The notes: generated by a model not told the origin, from the sequence alone. A stretch of 64,000 nt of DNA from Siphonodentalium dalli (GCA_032622095.1 CP136063.1:277503426-277567425); one strand, 5' to 3'. Positions 1 through 11,084 are shown, counted from the first letter of the stretch. Translations and numbers: made by a program.

Positions 1-538
1 ACTAGTCCTAGTCACTTTACTAACTATTCCTTTCTAGTCACCTTACTAACCATTTTATAGTTAGCTATGTCAAGCTTCCTCTATGTTTTACAATGTTTTG
101 TTGAAAATGTTTTATTTACTTTCTAGCTGGATATATAATAAATTGATGCAAGTTTCTGTTATGATAACAATAGTATTATTTTTTTACACACCTGTACTGG
201 AAAAAAGTCTCCATCCTCGGCCTGTTCCATGGAAAAATGTTAGCGACAGACCAATCATTATATCCATACATTACAAGATCACTAGATAAATTTAAAACAA
301 AGATGAGAATATAAAGAAATCTTCAGATAACATGATGGGAGATGTTGCTAGACATGTAATAAACACATTTTATTGCACACCCATTCATTCATTTTTGGCA
401 AATACACCAAAATATAGAAGATTTCAAAATATTCAATACAAATATTTGTATTGTCCTTGAACAATACCCATTAATTACGTCATGAATGTAATTGGTAACA
501 TCAACTTTAATAGAAAATGTCTTCATTAAATGATGAGG
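1..538. other. No recognisable gene
   Basis: AT-rich sequence with only short chance ORFs. No splice-bounded coding segment, terminal inverted repeat or tandem array was recognised before the first foldback element. Confidence 0.5.
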
Positions 539-540
539 TA

Positions 541-753
541 CAGTAATGCTCTAATTAATCGACCTCTTAACCACAGCAGAATTATGGGTAACTTTTCAGG
601 ATTTAGTCGGAAATATGGCTTGTTGCCATTCATCGGAAAGCTCTCGGCGAGAGCTTTCCGATGAATGGCATCAAGCCATATTTCCGACTAAATCCTGAAA
701 AGTTACCCATAATTCTGCTGTGTTTAAGGAGTCGATTAATTAGAGCATTACTG
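541..753. mobile_element. F1 foldback MITE (TIR CAGTAATGC, TA target)
   Basis: The two halves are almost perfect reverse complements. They begin with CAGTAATGCTCTAATTAATC and end with its complement, meeting at a GCTCTCGGCGAGAGC centre. TA flanks both ends (539-540 and 754-755), as expected for Tc1/mariner-type elements. There is no coding capacity. Together with the following family C piece it reappears inverted at 7385-7744. Confidence 0.85.
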
Positions 754-788
754 TATTACCCTTTGATAAAAAGTTTCCATATAATTTC

Positions 789-930
789 TTAACCCTTCCA
801 TGACTGGAGTTTCCTGAATTTTTTTAGAAAACTTGTTGCCAATGCATTCTCTTTTATATAGGGAACCTCGCATATATATTAAAGACAATACATTGGCCTA
901 ACAATATTTACCTTGACCTTGTAAGCCATT
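789..930. mobile_element. Family C TTAA MITE, truncated
   Basis: It starts TTAACCCTTCCATGACTGGA and runs into one hairpin module (GCCAATGCATTC to GCATTGGC-like), then CTAACAATATTTACCTTGAC and GTAAGCCA. The right half is missing and the break abuts an F1 end fragment. Confidence 0.65.
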
Positions 931-933
931 ACA

Positions 934-953
934 CGATTAATTAGAGCATTACT
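934..953. mobile_element. F1 terminal fragment
   Basis: Only the last ~20 bp of an F1 element (CGATTAATTAGAGCATTACTG-type end) followed by TA. It marks a deletion or recombination junction with the family C piece before it. Confidence 0.6.
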
Positions 954-955
954 GT

Positions 956-1985
956 ATAGTCTACATAAAGAACATGTTTGTTCAATTAAATAAAACAATA
1001 TCAACCTAAATTTCAGTATATTTCAAGCTACAATCTTCAGTGTATGCAATAAACATAGAACAACACAGTTGTAATGTTTTTGCATGCATTTGTCATGTCG
1101 CGCGGTAAATCTCGAACCTACTGTTATCGTTGTTTTACTATCGCATCACAACAAACTCGTGTAATAACGATTTTTTATTTATTATGGCTGATACACTGAT
1201 GTATGTACAGAATTCAAGGATCTACATTTGTATATTGAAGTTTAACTTCCCAGAGAAAATGATTCTCAAATCATTGTTATTGACTATAGACAGTTTTCCC
1301 CAACAGTATTATCTGAATAAGGCCAATATATAAATAAATTGATAGATTTACATCCAACTTTATTAGAAAAATGGGGCTGGAGGGTGAAATAAATTGAAAT
1401 GTAATTTTATGGTTAAGGCATGAGAAAAAAGTTTACATAAAAGATATCCAAATTACCCCAAAAAATAAAGTAGGGGACTAAAAATAGGGTTGGGATGGGA
1501 TGTAAATCAAACAATTGTTATATATTGGCCTTGAGATGGGGTCCCCCCCCCCCACAAAAATATCAGTATTATGTATTCCATATGAAATTCAACCCCCTGT
1601 AGGCCCAGTGACATGAAACTCTTGGCCTTTCATCAGGCCCTGTGCCATCTACAAAATACAATAAAATCCTGCAGGTTAATAGAAACTAATTCAACTGGAT
1701 TTCCTATCTCACAATGAGCTATTTAAATTATTGACTGGCCGCATTGCTGATCTTTCATGCTATTGTCGTGGGGGGTAACATATTAGCACCCTTCATTTGT
1801 CCAGCTCACATGGTTTCAGAAAGCTTTCAATATGTTCTAATCAAAGCATGATAAAATATTGATGACTACACGTCCATTGTTTCTAACAGTACCATGACAA
1901 CAACAGTTAGATTTTATACCTTGTTTGACCCCATGTGGTGAATGTATGAAGTGGCCTTTCAACATCAATGTAGTCTCAATCATTA
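956..1985. other. No recognisable gene
   Basis: AT-rich stretch of about 1 kb with a poly-C run near 1542-1552. ORFs are short and lack splice support. It is probably intron or 5' flank of the IQ-motif gene. Confidence 0.45.
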
Positions 1986-1990
1986 ACTAT

Positions 1991-2066
1991 AGTGCAGGAT
2001 AGCGTCACTAAATTCACCCTCTGGGGACCTCATTCTGCAAATGTAAGACACACTATTTCCAGACTT
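1991..2066. mobile_element. hAT-like MITE, right end only
   Basis: Contains the family's inner block (CACTAAATTCACCCTCTGGG) and a degraded terminus (GACACACTATTTCCAGACTTG). The left half is absent. Confidence 0.6.
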
Positions 2067-2166
2067 GGTCCAGAAGGAATTATGGATAGAACATAGTGAC
2101 CTGCAAAATTTGTCTTCAATTCTCCACTTGTACATATATATATATCATAGATGCATTCTGCAGTAT

Positions 2167-2492
2167 GGGTGAAGGGGTCACTCTCACCAAAAAATGTGTT
2201 GCAGGGTATACAGGTTTTTAAAATTTGCTGAAGGGTACACAGAGTTTGTGATTGGCACTAATGCAGTTACTTTAACTGTGTTCATTTCAGTTCATTTTAA
2301 TGTTCCTCGGAACATATACAATTATTCTACAACAGAAATCATGGCAGACATTAAAATTAAAAGTCATTTATAATGAGATTTCAAAACCTGTGTACCCTTC
2401 AGCACATATTCAAAACCTGTGTACCCTTCAGCGCATATTAAAAACCTGCACATACTCTTCAGCACTTTCTTTGGTGAGAGTGACCCCTTCAG
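2167..2492. mobile_element. Mutator-like MITE with 9-bp TSD (copy 1)
   Basis: The left end reads GTGAAGGGGTCACTCTCACC and the right end is its complement (GGTGAGAGTGACCCCTTCA). CTGCAGTAT occurs directly on both sides (2158-2166 and 2493-2501), a 9-bp target duplication. The inside has repeated gtacccttcagcacat-type blocks. A second copy is at 53227. The short ORFs here are transposon sequence. Confidence 0.75.
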
Positions 2493-3041
2493 CTGCAGTA
2501 TGCACACAATATGTGTCTGACTCTGTCTGACCTCAAAATATTGAGAAGAAACAAGTTTGAAGAGATAGATCTTTCTTGAGAAATATGAAGACATACAATT
2601 GGTATTCTGCACAATTATAGAAGAATTTAGTGGCAAATAAAGGTAATCGTATTGACTATAATATGCCTAGGGTCCTGCAAATGTATGCTTTTACTATTAA
2701 TTTTAATATTGAATTGAATAGTCACCCATCTTGAGACCACTTTGGAATTCAGTATGGCATCGGCAATCGGTAAGGCTCCACCATATAGTTTTCTGTATTA
2801 CCTCTGTTTAATAAATTCAATAATTATCATTCCGACTTTACTTGAATATATGCTTTGAATATAAATTGTTTTTGAATATTCCGTACATTTGCAGACCCCT
2901 GTAGATAAAATATGTTTCAGCATTGTGTTTCAGTCTTGACTACATGTGGAGATGATATGCCTTTGATATTCTTGAAAATTGTATGTATTTTATCATGAAT
3001 AATGCATGAAATATTAACCTTTGACCTCTATATATTCACAG

Positions 3042-3062
3042 GATGACCGTCGTGGTGGCCAG
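3042..3062 (+). CDS. Candidate 21-bp microexon of the IQ-motif gene
   Basis: A 21-nt segment is bounded by a good acceptor (polypyrimidine tract then TTCACAG) and a donor (CCAG then GTAGGC). Read in phase 0 it gives DDRRGGQ, the same charged, Arg/Asp/Gln-rich composition as the large IQ exon at 23345, and 21 nt preserves the frame. This is inference from splice signals and composition only. No homology can be judged over seven residues, and a chance pair of sites is possible. Confidence 0.4.
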
Positions 3063-3172
3063 GTAGGCACAGTATAATTCTCGTCACTATAGTCACAGTT
3101 TGCGGTGTTCCTTGCACTCTCCTCCCATACCATGCTATCCCAGCTCTCCTGTCTCCATCCATTCCAATTCTA

Positions 3173-3258
3173 ATATCACCAGACCATATATCCAATGAAT
3201 TATTATATTAGGACATAATATCAGTCCTGAAATTATTGGAAATATGGTCTGGTGATAA
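3173..3258. repeat. Short foldback
   Basis: ATATCACCAGACCATATATC and a near-complementary arm (GGAAATATGGTCTGGTGAT) enclose about 40 bp. It is an isolated stem-loop or MITE remnant; no target duplication was recognised. Confidence 0.6.
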
Positions 3259-3662
3259 TAACATGTGGGGTTTACATGTATTATGATTATTTTTCAGAAT
3301 TTTCTTAGTCCGTTTTATTTTGGCATCATTAGTATCGACGAACACTTTTCTGGAAGTCTCTCATTGTCATTGTTTGGTTGCCATGTGCACTGCGAATTGT
3401 TTTGAGTTCGGTAGGGAGAATATAGAAATATATTTCTCTGGATAGTAAATTTTTGAACCAGAATAAATGATGAAATCATGGGATGATTAGCCTGCATACT
3501 GTTTTCAGTAAAATGCACAGATCCTGAATTTTCTTAAAATCTTAGAAACGGATAAAGTGTTTTTTTTATACTAATACTGCCTTTTATAATACTTGGTTTA
3601 ATAGTGAACCTGACCTACAATAAAACTAATACAGTGCACACTCTTTGCCATTGCTTTATTGA

Positions 3663-4063
3663 TTAACCCTTTACCCAACAGAACGGCCCTGTGCCAATGC
3701 ATTCTCTTATATATGCGAGTCGACCATAGGTCGTCTCGCATATATAAGAGAATGTATTGGCTTAACACATTAAAAATTATAAAATTGTTAAAGAATGTAA
3801 GAAAAAATGGTAAAAAGTATTAAAAAAAAGTTTTTTTTTAGGCCAATGCATTCTCTTATATATGCGAGGCGACCTATGGTCGACTCGCATATATAAGAGA
3901 ATGCATTGGCACAGGGCATAACTGTAACTATCACAATGTGGTCAAGGAGCCGGTTCCAATGATATCCATATTTGTATGGTTCTATTGAGACAGACCGAAG
4001 ATATTTTAGGCTGTTGAAGCTTTATTTGGCCGGTTTTGGCCGTTTTGTTGGGTAAAGGGTTAA
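3663..4063. mobile_element. Family A TTAA MITE (piggyBac-like)
   Basis: TTAACCCTTTACCCAAC at the left and its complement at the right, with TTAA at each edge. Inside are two oppositely oriented copies of the hairpin module, joined by an AT-rich linker (AAAATTATAAAATTGTTAAA). One side carries an extra ~140-bp arm (ATGATATCCATATTTGTATG). It is non-autonomous and the type copy for family A. It lies inside outer arms CCTTTTATAATACTTGGTTT (~3580) and its complement (~4200). Confidence 0.85.
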
Positions 4064-4841
4064 CTAGAGATTTATAATTCAGAAGTATGCCTTAATTATT
4101 TTTGGGCCAGTAGTTTGCCCATGCATTGTTTCATGTTATCGTAACATAAACAAGCTTAGCTTTAAACATTATGTCAATTCTTCGGAAAAAAAACTCCTAA
4201 ACCAAGTTATTATAAAAAGGCCTTTATTATAAAGGTATACATTGTATATTTCCTATTTTCTGGTGTCATTTGGTTCAATTTATAAACATCACGAGGGTTA
4301 ATTTAAGGGATTTTCTGACTTGTCATTAATTGGCCAACAGAAATTGAACTGTTTTTTAAGAGAATTCACTTTATTTTTGAGAAAGGACTTATCAATCAAT
4401 TCTAATTTCAGTAAAATTGGGAAAAATCATGTGGTATATGATATGGACAAATACATTTCATTTTGCCCGTATGATTTCCAAATTTGGTCAAATTGCCAAA
4501 TGACACCAGCAATTGTATGTAACAATATTTTCTCAGCATTGTGTTAACACCCTATTTTGCAGTAAGCTGCAAGTATTTAAACCCCCTAAGCTATGATTGT
4601 TTAACTTGTTATTTTGCAGTAATTTATAAGCTATGAGTGTTCAATGCTTTTTGATTTTGAGAACAGAACAGTTATTTAAAGGTGTGTTTACAAGGAATAC
4701 CATCTACCTCCGAGACTGAGGAGACAAAGTGAGAATGAAGCAGAACGATGCAAGATTTTATTTCTGATCAGTGCATCTGTGTTAACTAGTGCTTCATGGG
4801 AGTGATTTTATACAAACGATTTTTGGCACTTGTAAATTAAT

Positions 4842-4963
4842 ATAACCCTTTCATGATGGGAGCTGCGCTGCAGCATTGAAGACCCTGCGCCAGTGAATTC
4901 TCTTACATATGCCATTCTCCCACAGGGAGCCTCTCAAAAATAAGAGAACACACTGGAAGGGTG
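4842..4963. mobile_element. Family C MITE, decayed left part
   Basis: Starts TAACCCTTTCATGATGGGAGC and runs through one degenerate hairpin module (CCAGTGAATTCTC to GAGAACACACTGG). The right half is lost. Confidence 0.6.
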
Positions 4964-5888
4964 ATATCAATTTAATTAATTGGTTTATTAACCTGCCAAC
5001 AACTTTTTTTCACCAAAAATGCAAAAATAATATTTTTAAAACATTTCTTTTAATTTTGCCCATATGTTCAGTTTATATGTTTTAGTTATCTCTATTTTCT
5101 TGGATACAATGTACCTTGACCAGTATATACCCTTTACTAATCATTTCTGCACCAGAGAGAATACTACCTAAAAACGGCTTGACTATTGCCACAGTGTTAC
5201 CCATCTTCCCTGAAGCACTGGTTTTAGCTCATCATAATGAAGTCAGGATTGTTGTATGTTAACATCTATTAGAGCACAATCCCGTTGTTAAAATCGTTCC
5301 CTGATTTTTTTGGTAAAGCACACCCAATTTCCCAGGCGTATTCAATGTTGGCCAGTGCACAGGTTGTGTGTCGTTGTTAACTTGCGGTAAACGGATATCT
5401 CCAGCTAATCCCATTGTGTGCAGTCAATTGTGCTCTGCAGTCAGAGCATTTGAATATAGTCCTTTACCAGAATACATCTCGTCTTTGACTTGATTGATTC
5501 TAGTAGAGCACTATTCGCATGCTCTAACTCTTACTTGTTGTGGGTTGTCATCTATATATTATAAGTTATAGTGGTTGATTGTCGAGAACATAGTGTGTTC
5601 ATGGCCTTGTGTTTTTTGTTCAATCTCACCGCTTCACTCCATGCGATATTGAACATAAAATCCAAGCCATGAATTATCTACTATGTCCACACCAATCGAA
5701 CCCCTCTATGCCATCCTCTATAGCGCAGTTTGTTGCAAGCCCCTATATATGCTTAATCCCATGCATGGTTTACAATTAAATTGACTTTAGTGTATCAGGT
5801 TCTACATGGCTGAAATATTTAATTTAATCGAAACTTGAGTGGTCTTTTTTTTTTTATTAATGGTAAATATACCCTCTTGTTATTCTAG
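4964..5888. other. No gene; foldback at 5586-5690
   Basis: Intron-like sequence. Within it, GAACATAGTGTGTTCATGGC pairs imperfectly with GCCATGAATTATCTACTATG, so 5586-5690 is an imperfect stem-loop. No other structure was recognised. Confidence 0.4.
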
Positions 5889-5949
5889 GGTGGTATCCAG
5901 CCATCTATCAACAGACCTCTGTCATCCGTTTCTATGAGACAAATACCCT
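5889..5949 (+). CDS. Possible exon of the IQ-motif gene
   Basis: A strong acceptor (CCCTCTTGTTATTCTAG) is followed by an open frame, GGIQPSINRPLSSVSMRQIP, in the phase that would continue DDRRGGQ. The donor is unclear. GTTTCT after 39 nt would keep phase 0 for the exon at 16118, while GTATAT at 5950 would not. Transcript data would settle it. Confidence 0.25.
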
Positions 5950-6469
5950 GTATATATCTACAATTAAATCTTATTTATATATTATTGCTTGTATTGATTG
6001 AGTAAATATCCATATGAATAGAAAGCATTCTTATAGCGGGTGTATCAATAACCGATCTTAATCGAAGCAATGATTTTTTGAATACCTGATATTCTTATGT
6101 ATCATATAGATAGTAATCTGAAGTGTGATAATATGCACGACTGCCTTCAAATGTTCCAAAACAAATTGCCCTGTCCCTGCAGAATATAACTTATATATAT
6201 GACACACTTTCTGTTGAGACATGTATAATCCAGATTTCGGACTTCTAATTAAACAGTCATGATTCATTCGAACCTCCATATTATGTATAAATAATTTGAG
6301 AAATTTAATAAAAATTGGTCAATAAATACCGGAATAAACATTTGAAATACTTTTGTGTTCTAAAAAAAAAATCATGTATCAATTTTCAATTTATCATACA
6401 GAAGAGACAAACACTCTCTATATTTACCATATCAGGACTAACAAGAAGCACTCTGAAAATTCAGGACCC

Positions 6470-6912
6470 AAGTTCAGTCCTCAAAATATGGTGCTGGACA
6501 TTTGCAGAATGAGGTTCCCAGAGTGTGAATTTAGTGATGCTACCCCACACAGCCGGCTAGCATCAGTAAATTCACCCTCTGGTGACCTCATTCTGCTTAG
6601 GCCTCATCTCTGGAAGTATCTTTATTATCAAATTAACAATTTTATTTTAGGTTCTTCAGAAAGTTTTTTTTTTAATTTCTTTATATCCACAATTTGGCAG
6701 ATGACACAATGCATAATCGAGGTGCCCAATGGGTGCATATCACTATCTTCACCATCTGGGAACTTAAATCTGTGTTTTGGTCTCCCATAGCAGTTGAGTC
6801 CATGCAGAATGATGAATTTGGTGACGCTAACCGATTGTGTGGGGTTAGCATCACTAAATTCACCCTCTTGGGTCCTCATTTTGCAAATTTCTAGCACCAT
6901 ACTTTGAAGCCT
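6470..6912. mobile_element. Diverged relative of the hAT-like MITE
   Basis: Arms TCAAAATATGGTGCTGGACA and TTTCTAGCACCATACTTTGA flank two family blocks (GTGAATTTAGTGATGCTA and CACTAAATTCACCCTCTTGG). The outer TIR differs from the CAAGCCTTG type, so this is a subfamily or a rearranged copy. Apparent ORFs here are transposon-derived. Confidence 0.6.
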
Positions 6913-7281
6913 GCCCAAGTTCTCTACATTCTATGACTTTATCTGGTGTATCAAGTCTATGACAGTATTTAACGTATTTATCAACATATTTTGATGCTCG
7001 GAACTGGAACAGGATGTAACAAAGTTGAGCATAATTCAAGACTTCAAAGCCCCATTCTTACGAGTTTAAAACCAAACTTGCACCATGGCATTCCATCTCC
7101 TGCTCACATGAATGTGATGTGATCTGTGGCTGTGACTTCTACTCACATGAATATGCTATAAAATCAGCTTTTATACTTGTTATTATTCTTTCCTCAAGCT
7201 GGCGATCACATGACCTGAAACAGCGCAGAAACCATACTTTTGGATCTCGGAAAGATTAAATGCCACTAAGTTTCATTGACA

Positions 7282-7547
7282 TTAACCCTTTCATGACGGC
7301 AGTTGCGCTGGTGCAGAATTAAAAATCCTGTGCCAGTGCATTCTCTTTTATATGCGAGTCACCAACCGGGAGCCTCGCATATATAAGAGTGTAATGGCTT
7401 ACAAGGTCAAGGTAAATATTGTTAGGCCAATGTGGTGTCTTTAATATATATGCGAGGTTCCCTATGGGAGACCCGTATATATAAGAGAATCCATTGACAC
7501 CAAGTTTTTGAAAAAAATTCAGGAAACTCCAGTCATGGAAGGGTTAA
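7282..7547. mobile_element. Family C TTAA MITE, near complete
   Basis: TTAACCCTTTCATGACGGCA at the left, GTCATGGAAGGGTTAA at the right, with two hairpin modules between. Their loop stems are of the CTCCC-TAT-GGGAG type, unlike the CGACC type of A, B and D. Its right half and the adjoining F1 element form an inverted copy of 541-930. Confidence 0.8.
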
Positions 7548-7582
7548 GAAATTATATGGAAACTTTTTATCAAAGGGTAATA

Positions 7583-7744
7583 CAGTAATGCTCTAATTAA
7601 TCGACCTCTTAACCACAGCAGAATTATGGGTAACTTTTCAGGATTTAGTCGGAAATATGGATTGTTGCCATTCATCGGAAAGCTCTCGGCGAGTTACCCA
7701 TAATTCTGCTGTGGTTAAGAGGTCGATTAATTAGAGCATTACTG
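7583..7744. mobile_element. F1 foldback MITE, right arm shortened
   Basis: CAGTAATGCTCTAATTAATC and its complement are flanked by TA (7581-7582, 7745-7746). The inner part of the right arm has been deleted at CTCTCGGCGAG, so only the outer ~65 bp can pair. Confidence 0.85.
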
Positions 7745-7747
7745 TAA

Positions 7748-8027
7748 TATACAGGCTGAAATTAGTTTTCATATTTTAGAATCTGAACAGGGTTTTTTAT
7801 TCCAGAAAATAAGCCAACGATTGTTCTTCGCTTTTCAATCAATTCATCAGGTTGAAATGTTTTATGTAACAATTTGTGGTAGAGTTAATTAAAAAAATTT
7901 GTTGTGGCTTACAAAATTGAATAAGTCATGTGGTTGTCAACTTACTTTATTAATAACCAGACATATATCAGCTTACGTTTGGTTTTTCATCACAGCTTTT
8001 TCCATCTTTATCTTTAACATTGTACAC
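7748..8027. other. No recognisable gene
   Basis: AT-rich sequence between an F1 element and a minisatellite; nothing recognised. Confidence 0.4.
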
Positions 8028-8187
8028 ATTCAGTGACACATACAGTGACACATACAGTGACACATACAGTTACACATACAGTGACACATACAGTGACACA
8101 TACAGTTACACATACAGTGACACATACAGTGACACATACAGTTACACATACAGTGACACATACAGTGACACATACAGTGACACATAG
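8028..8187. repeat. 12-bp minisatellite (ACACATACAGTG)
   Basis: About 13 tandem copies of a 12-bp unit with G/T alternation (CAGTGA or CAGTTA). Because 12 is a multiple of 3, the minus strand shows an open CVTV-repeat frame. It is not a gene. Confidence 0.9.
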
Positions 8188-8850
8188 AGCATTTATCTGC
8201 TGATCAAGTGTATGATTGTTTTCATTCACTTTGGGAATGCTTACATTTATCTTGCCGTGGATATATAGCCTGACATTATCATGTCAAGACATAAATGTAT
8301 AGTTTCATATAAGCTGTCATATCCAAGGATACATATATTGAACTGCTTGCAACTCTTGTAGTTTGTGCAAATGGCAATTATCCAGTCCTTGAAATTGGCC
8401 ACGACAATAAGCAATGCTGTGGGAAATGCCATGGAATCTTAACATGCCACATCATTAAGTTTGCCGTGGGACATTTGTTCTAATTTCGAGGGCTGAATTC
8501 TCCCATAGTTGTTGAGTTCAGCTTACGTCTGCAGTTGTTCTAGTAAGTTCTAGTAAGTGTTGGTATCTAAAAACTACCGGATTGAAGCAATGGGTCAGAA
8601 GTGTGTAGTTTATCATGTTTAAATTCTATGGCACAAACTCCGATTGAATACATCCTCCTTCAGGTAGATAAGGTTACTAATTGTTCTCCATAATCCTTTT
8701 TTTACAAACCTCTGACAGTTTGTTTCATTTAAAACGTTGGATCTACACTCCGCTGTTGTGGTATAGGCTAGTAATTGTAACATGGGGATCAGAGTAGTTG
8801 CTTACAAGTATGTAGTTTATAAATCTACTACAGCTTCCACTTAGTTAGTG
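8188..8850. other. No recognisable gene
   Basis: Apparently single-copy intron-like sequence with a small direct repeat (TTCTAGTAAG, twice near 8538-8557). No supported feature. Confidence 0.4.
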
Positions 8851-8860
8851 GTGAACATTT

Positions 8861-9120
8861 TTGTGAGTCATTGATATCAAAATACAGGTCAAGTTCGATT
8901 TTGAGTTTGATCCGATGATTTTTCTCAGAGTTATGGGCCTTTTCGACTTACAAAATTCAATTGTACTTGTTTTTTCTTTGGTTTCCGGATGATAACTCAA
9001 GTTTGGATTGTTTAATTGGAAATTCTTTTTTTTGTGGGTCGTTCATATCAAAATACAGGTCAAGTTCGAATTTGAGTTTAATCCAATGATTTTTCCCAGA
9101 GTTATGGGCCTTTCGACTTT
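8861..9120. repeat. Two diverged ~176-bp repeat units
   Basis: ATATCAAAATACAGGTCAAG, followed by TTCGA..TTTGAGTTT and CAGAGTTATGGGCC, occurs twice with a spacing of about 176 bp. A third degraded piece (CCTTTCGACTTAGAAC) lies near 9293. This is a short satellite-like array, and I could not assign a family. Confidence 0.6.
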
Positions 9121-9441
9121 GAAGATATTTCTTTATAATTTTCTGTATGAGGGTACCTTCATGGTGTAATCAACTCCTCCTACAGTTTTGATCGTAGATA
9201 TTTGAAACTTCAGAGTATTGTTACCCACAGATTGGAGATGTGCAACATGTATATAGATGACAGAAAAATTATTTTTTTATGGAATTATTAACCCTTTCGA
9301 CTTAGAACATTTCAACATTTTTTTTAATTTCTTTAACAAAGCAGCATCGACTTGCCACGTTGTCGGGGGACACTGTGGTCGGCCGACCTTTTAGTTTATT
9401 TGTGGGTATGTAGTTTACTCCAGACTGGGTGTTCTAACTCT

Positions 9442-9765
9442 CTATAATGGCTTTATAAATGGGCTCTTGTGTTGCATAATACTTATTGGATCACAGAAGG
9501 CTGATTTTGGTGTGTAAGTTGTTACATCTCCAATATAACCAAATAGAGAGAAGTGACTTCTCCTATTTTGACACACCTGTTGGCTGGTCCATTCATTGCG
9601 GATAGGTGTTCTAATGGATAAAATCATTGCTCTAGTTGCAACTGATATCTTTATAGGTTGCCAGTCAGAAATGATATTATGTCCCATAATGGTTTTATAA
9701 ATGGGCTCTTTAATAGATAAAATCATTGCTCTAGCTGCCAGTCAGAAATGATATTATGTCCCAAC
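9442..9765. repeat. Dispersed repeat with internal duplication; empty site for a hAT-like insertion
   Basis: ATAAATGGGCTCTTGTGTTG...ATTGGATCACAGAAGG matches 45238-45740, where a hAT-like MITE splits it, so this copy shows the pre-insertion state. Within it, GATAAAATCATTGCTCTAG and GTCAGAAATGATATTATGTC each occur twice about 100 bp apart. Confidence 0.65.
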
Positions 9766-9835
9766 TTGTTCAGAAACTATATAAAGTAGCAGGCTATATC
9801 TCTTGCATTATATATGGAGCCACCGTCTTCAGTCA

Positions 9836-9915
9836 TTAACCCTTTCATGATGGCAGCTGCGCTGGTGCAGCATTACAAATCCTGTGCCAGTGCATTCTCT
9901 TATATATGGGAGTCT
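9836..9915. mobile_element. Family C MITE, left half
   Basis: TTAACCCTTTCATGATGGCA through the first arm of the hairpin module, ending abruptly at GGGAGTCTCCC. F1 sequence follows without a gap. Confidence 0.7.
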
Positions 9916-10023
9916 CCCCGAGAGAATTCCGATGAATGGCAACAAGCCATATTCCGACTAAATCCTGAAAAGTTACCCATAATTCTGCTGTGGTTAAGAA
10001 GTCAATTACTTAGAGCATTACTG
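9916..10023. mobile_element. F1 right half fused to family C
   Basis: Starts inside an F1 right arm (GAGAATTCCGATGAATGGCA) and ends TTAGAGCATTACTG followed by TA. Two half-elements of different families meet at the centres of their palindromes. Confidence 0.7.
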
Positions 10024-10429
10024 TAGTCTGCATGTCTTCTGTGAAATTTCATTCTCAATAGTTTATCATTTGACCATTTGGCGAAAATAGGTGGATCATT
10101 AGAGATGTGAACCACAATTCATTGATCAAATGATTGCTGTTGCTATCAAGTTCATTGTGCTACCCCACTATCCCACCTAATGCAACCCCCCCCCCCCCCC
10201 TTCCAAAAACCTCTGGAGGACAAACATCTGGAGTATATACATGTAGTGTGGCAAAATATTTTATGCTATAACTCATGCCCTGTTTTACTGTTTTTATATT
10301 TTAATATCCTTTGGTACGTGCGTCATAATCCAGGGAGTGTTGACTCAAAAACTGTTGCTATGAATGTTTTGAATAAGAGCTGATGCATATTGCTTGTCAG
10401 ATTATGATTTCCTTTGATATATCCACTTA
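10024..10429. other. No gene; poly-C tract
   Basis: Includes a 14-16-nt C run near 10187-10200. No coding or repeat structure was otherwise recognised. Confidence 0.4.
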
Positions 10430-10706
10430 CAGTAATGCCCTAAGTAATCCACTCCTTAAACACAGCAGAATTATGGGTAACTTTTCAGGATTTAGTCGGA
10501 ATATGGCTTGTTGCCATTCATCGGAAACCTCTCAGGGAGAGCTTTCCGATGAATGGCAACAAGAAATATGGCTTGTTGCCATTCATCGGAAAGCTCTCCC
10601 TGAGAGGTTTCCGATGAATGGCAACAAGCCATATTTCCGACTAAATCCTGAAAAGTTACCAATAATTCTGCTGTGTTTAAGGAGTCGATTAATTAGGGCA
10701 TTACTG
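10430..10706. mobile_element. F1 foldback MITE with an extra internal hairpin
   Basis: CAGTAATGCCCTAAGTAATC to GGGCATTACTG with TA at each edge. The centre holds two successive hairpins built from GTTGCCATTCATCGGAAA and its complement, so part of the arm pair was duplicated. Confidence 0.8.
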
Positions 10707-10730
10707 TACCTAGTCCAAGGTTCCTTCAGC

Positions 10731-11084
10731 TTAACCCTTCCATGACTGCAGCTTTCAGAAATTTTGCGAAAACTCTGTCCAATGCATTCTTTTATATATG
10801 TGAGTCTCCCATAGAGAGCCTCACATACTGGTATATAAGAGAATGCATTGGCCTAACAATATTTACCTTGACCTTGTAAGCCAGTGCATTCTTTTATAAC
10901 TCTGTCCAATGCATTCTTTTATATATGTGAGTCTCCCATAGAGAGCCTCACATACTGGTATATAAGAGAATGCATTGGCCTAACAATATTTACCTTGACC
11001 TTGTAAGCCAGTGCATTCTTTTATATATGCAAGGCTCCCCTTGTGAGATTCTCATATGCGCAGCTCCCATCATGAAAGGGTTAA
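10731..11084. mobile_element. Family C MITE with 127-bp internal tandem duplication
   Basis: TTAACCCTTCCATGACTGCA to CATCATGAAAGGGTTAA. The block starting AACTCTGTCCAATGCATTC is present at 10771 and again at 10898, which duplicates one whole hairpin module plus the linker. Confidence 0.8.

Noticed and set aside
2754-2769. ATGGCATCGGCAATCG followed by GTAAGG as a first coding exon of the IQ gene
   Set aside because: Joined to the microexon at 3042 it gives an immediate stop (GGATGA), so the two are incompatible. No promoter evidence.
6353-6790. 145-codon plus-strand ORF
   Set aside because: Composed largely of hAT-like MITE sequence.
8014-8190. CRISPR-like array
   Set aside because: The repeats are contiguous short tandem units with no spacers, in an animal genome.
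8014-8229. Minus-strand Cys-Val-Thr repeat ORF
   Set aside because: Translation of a 12-bp microsatellite-like array with no other support.
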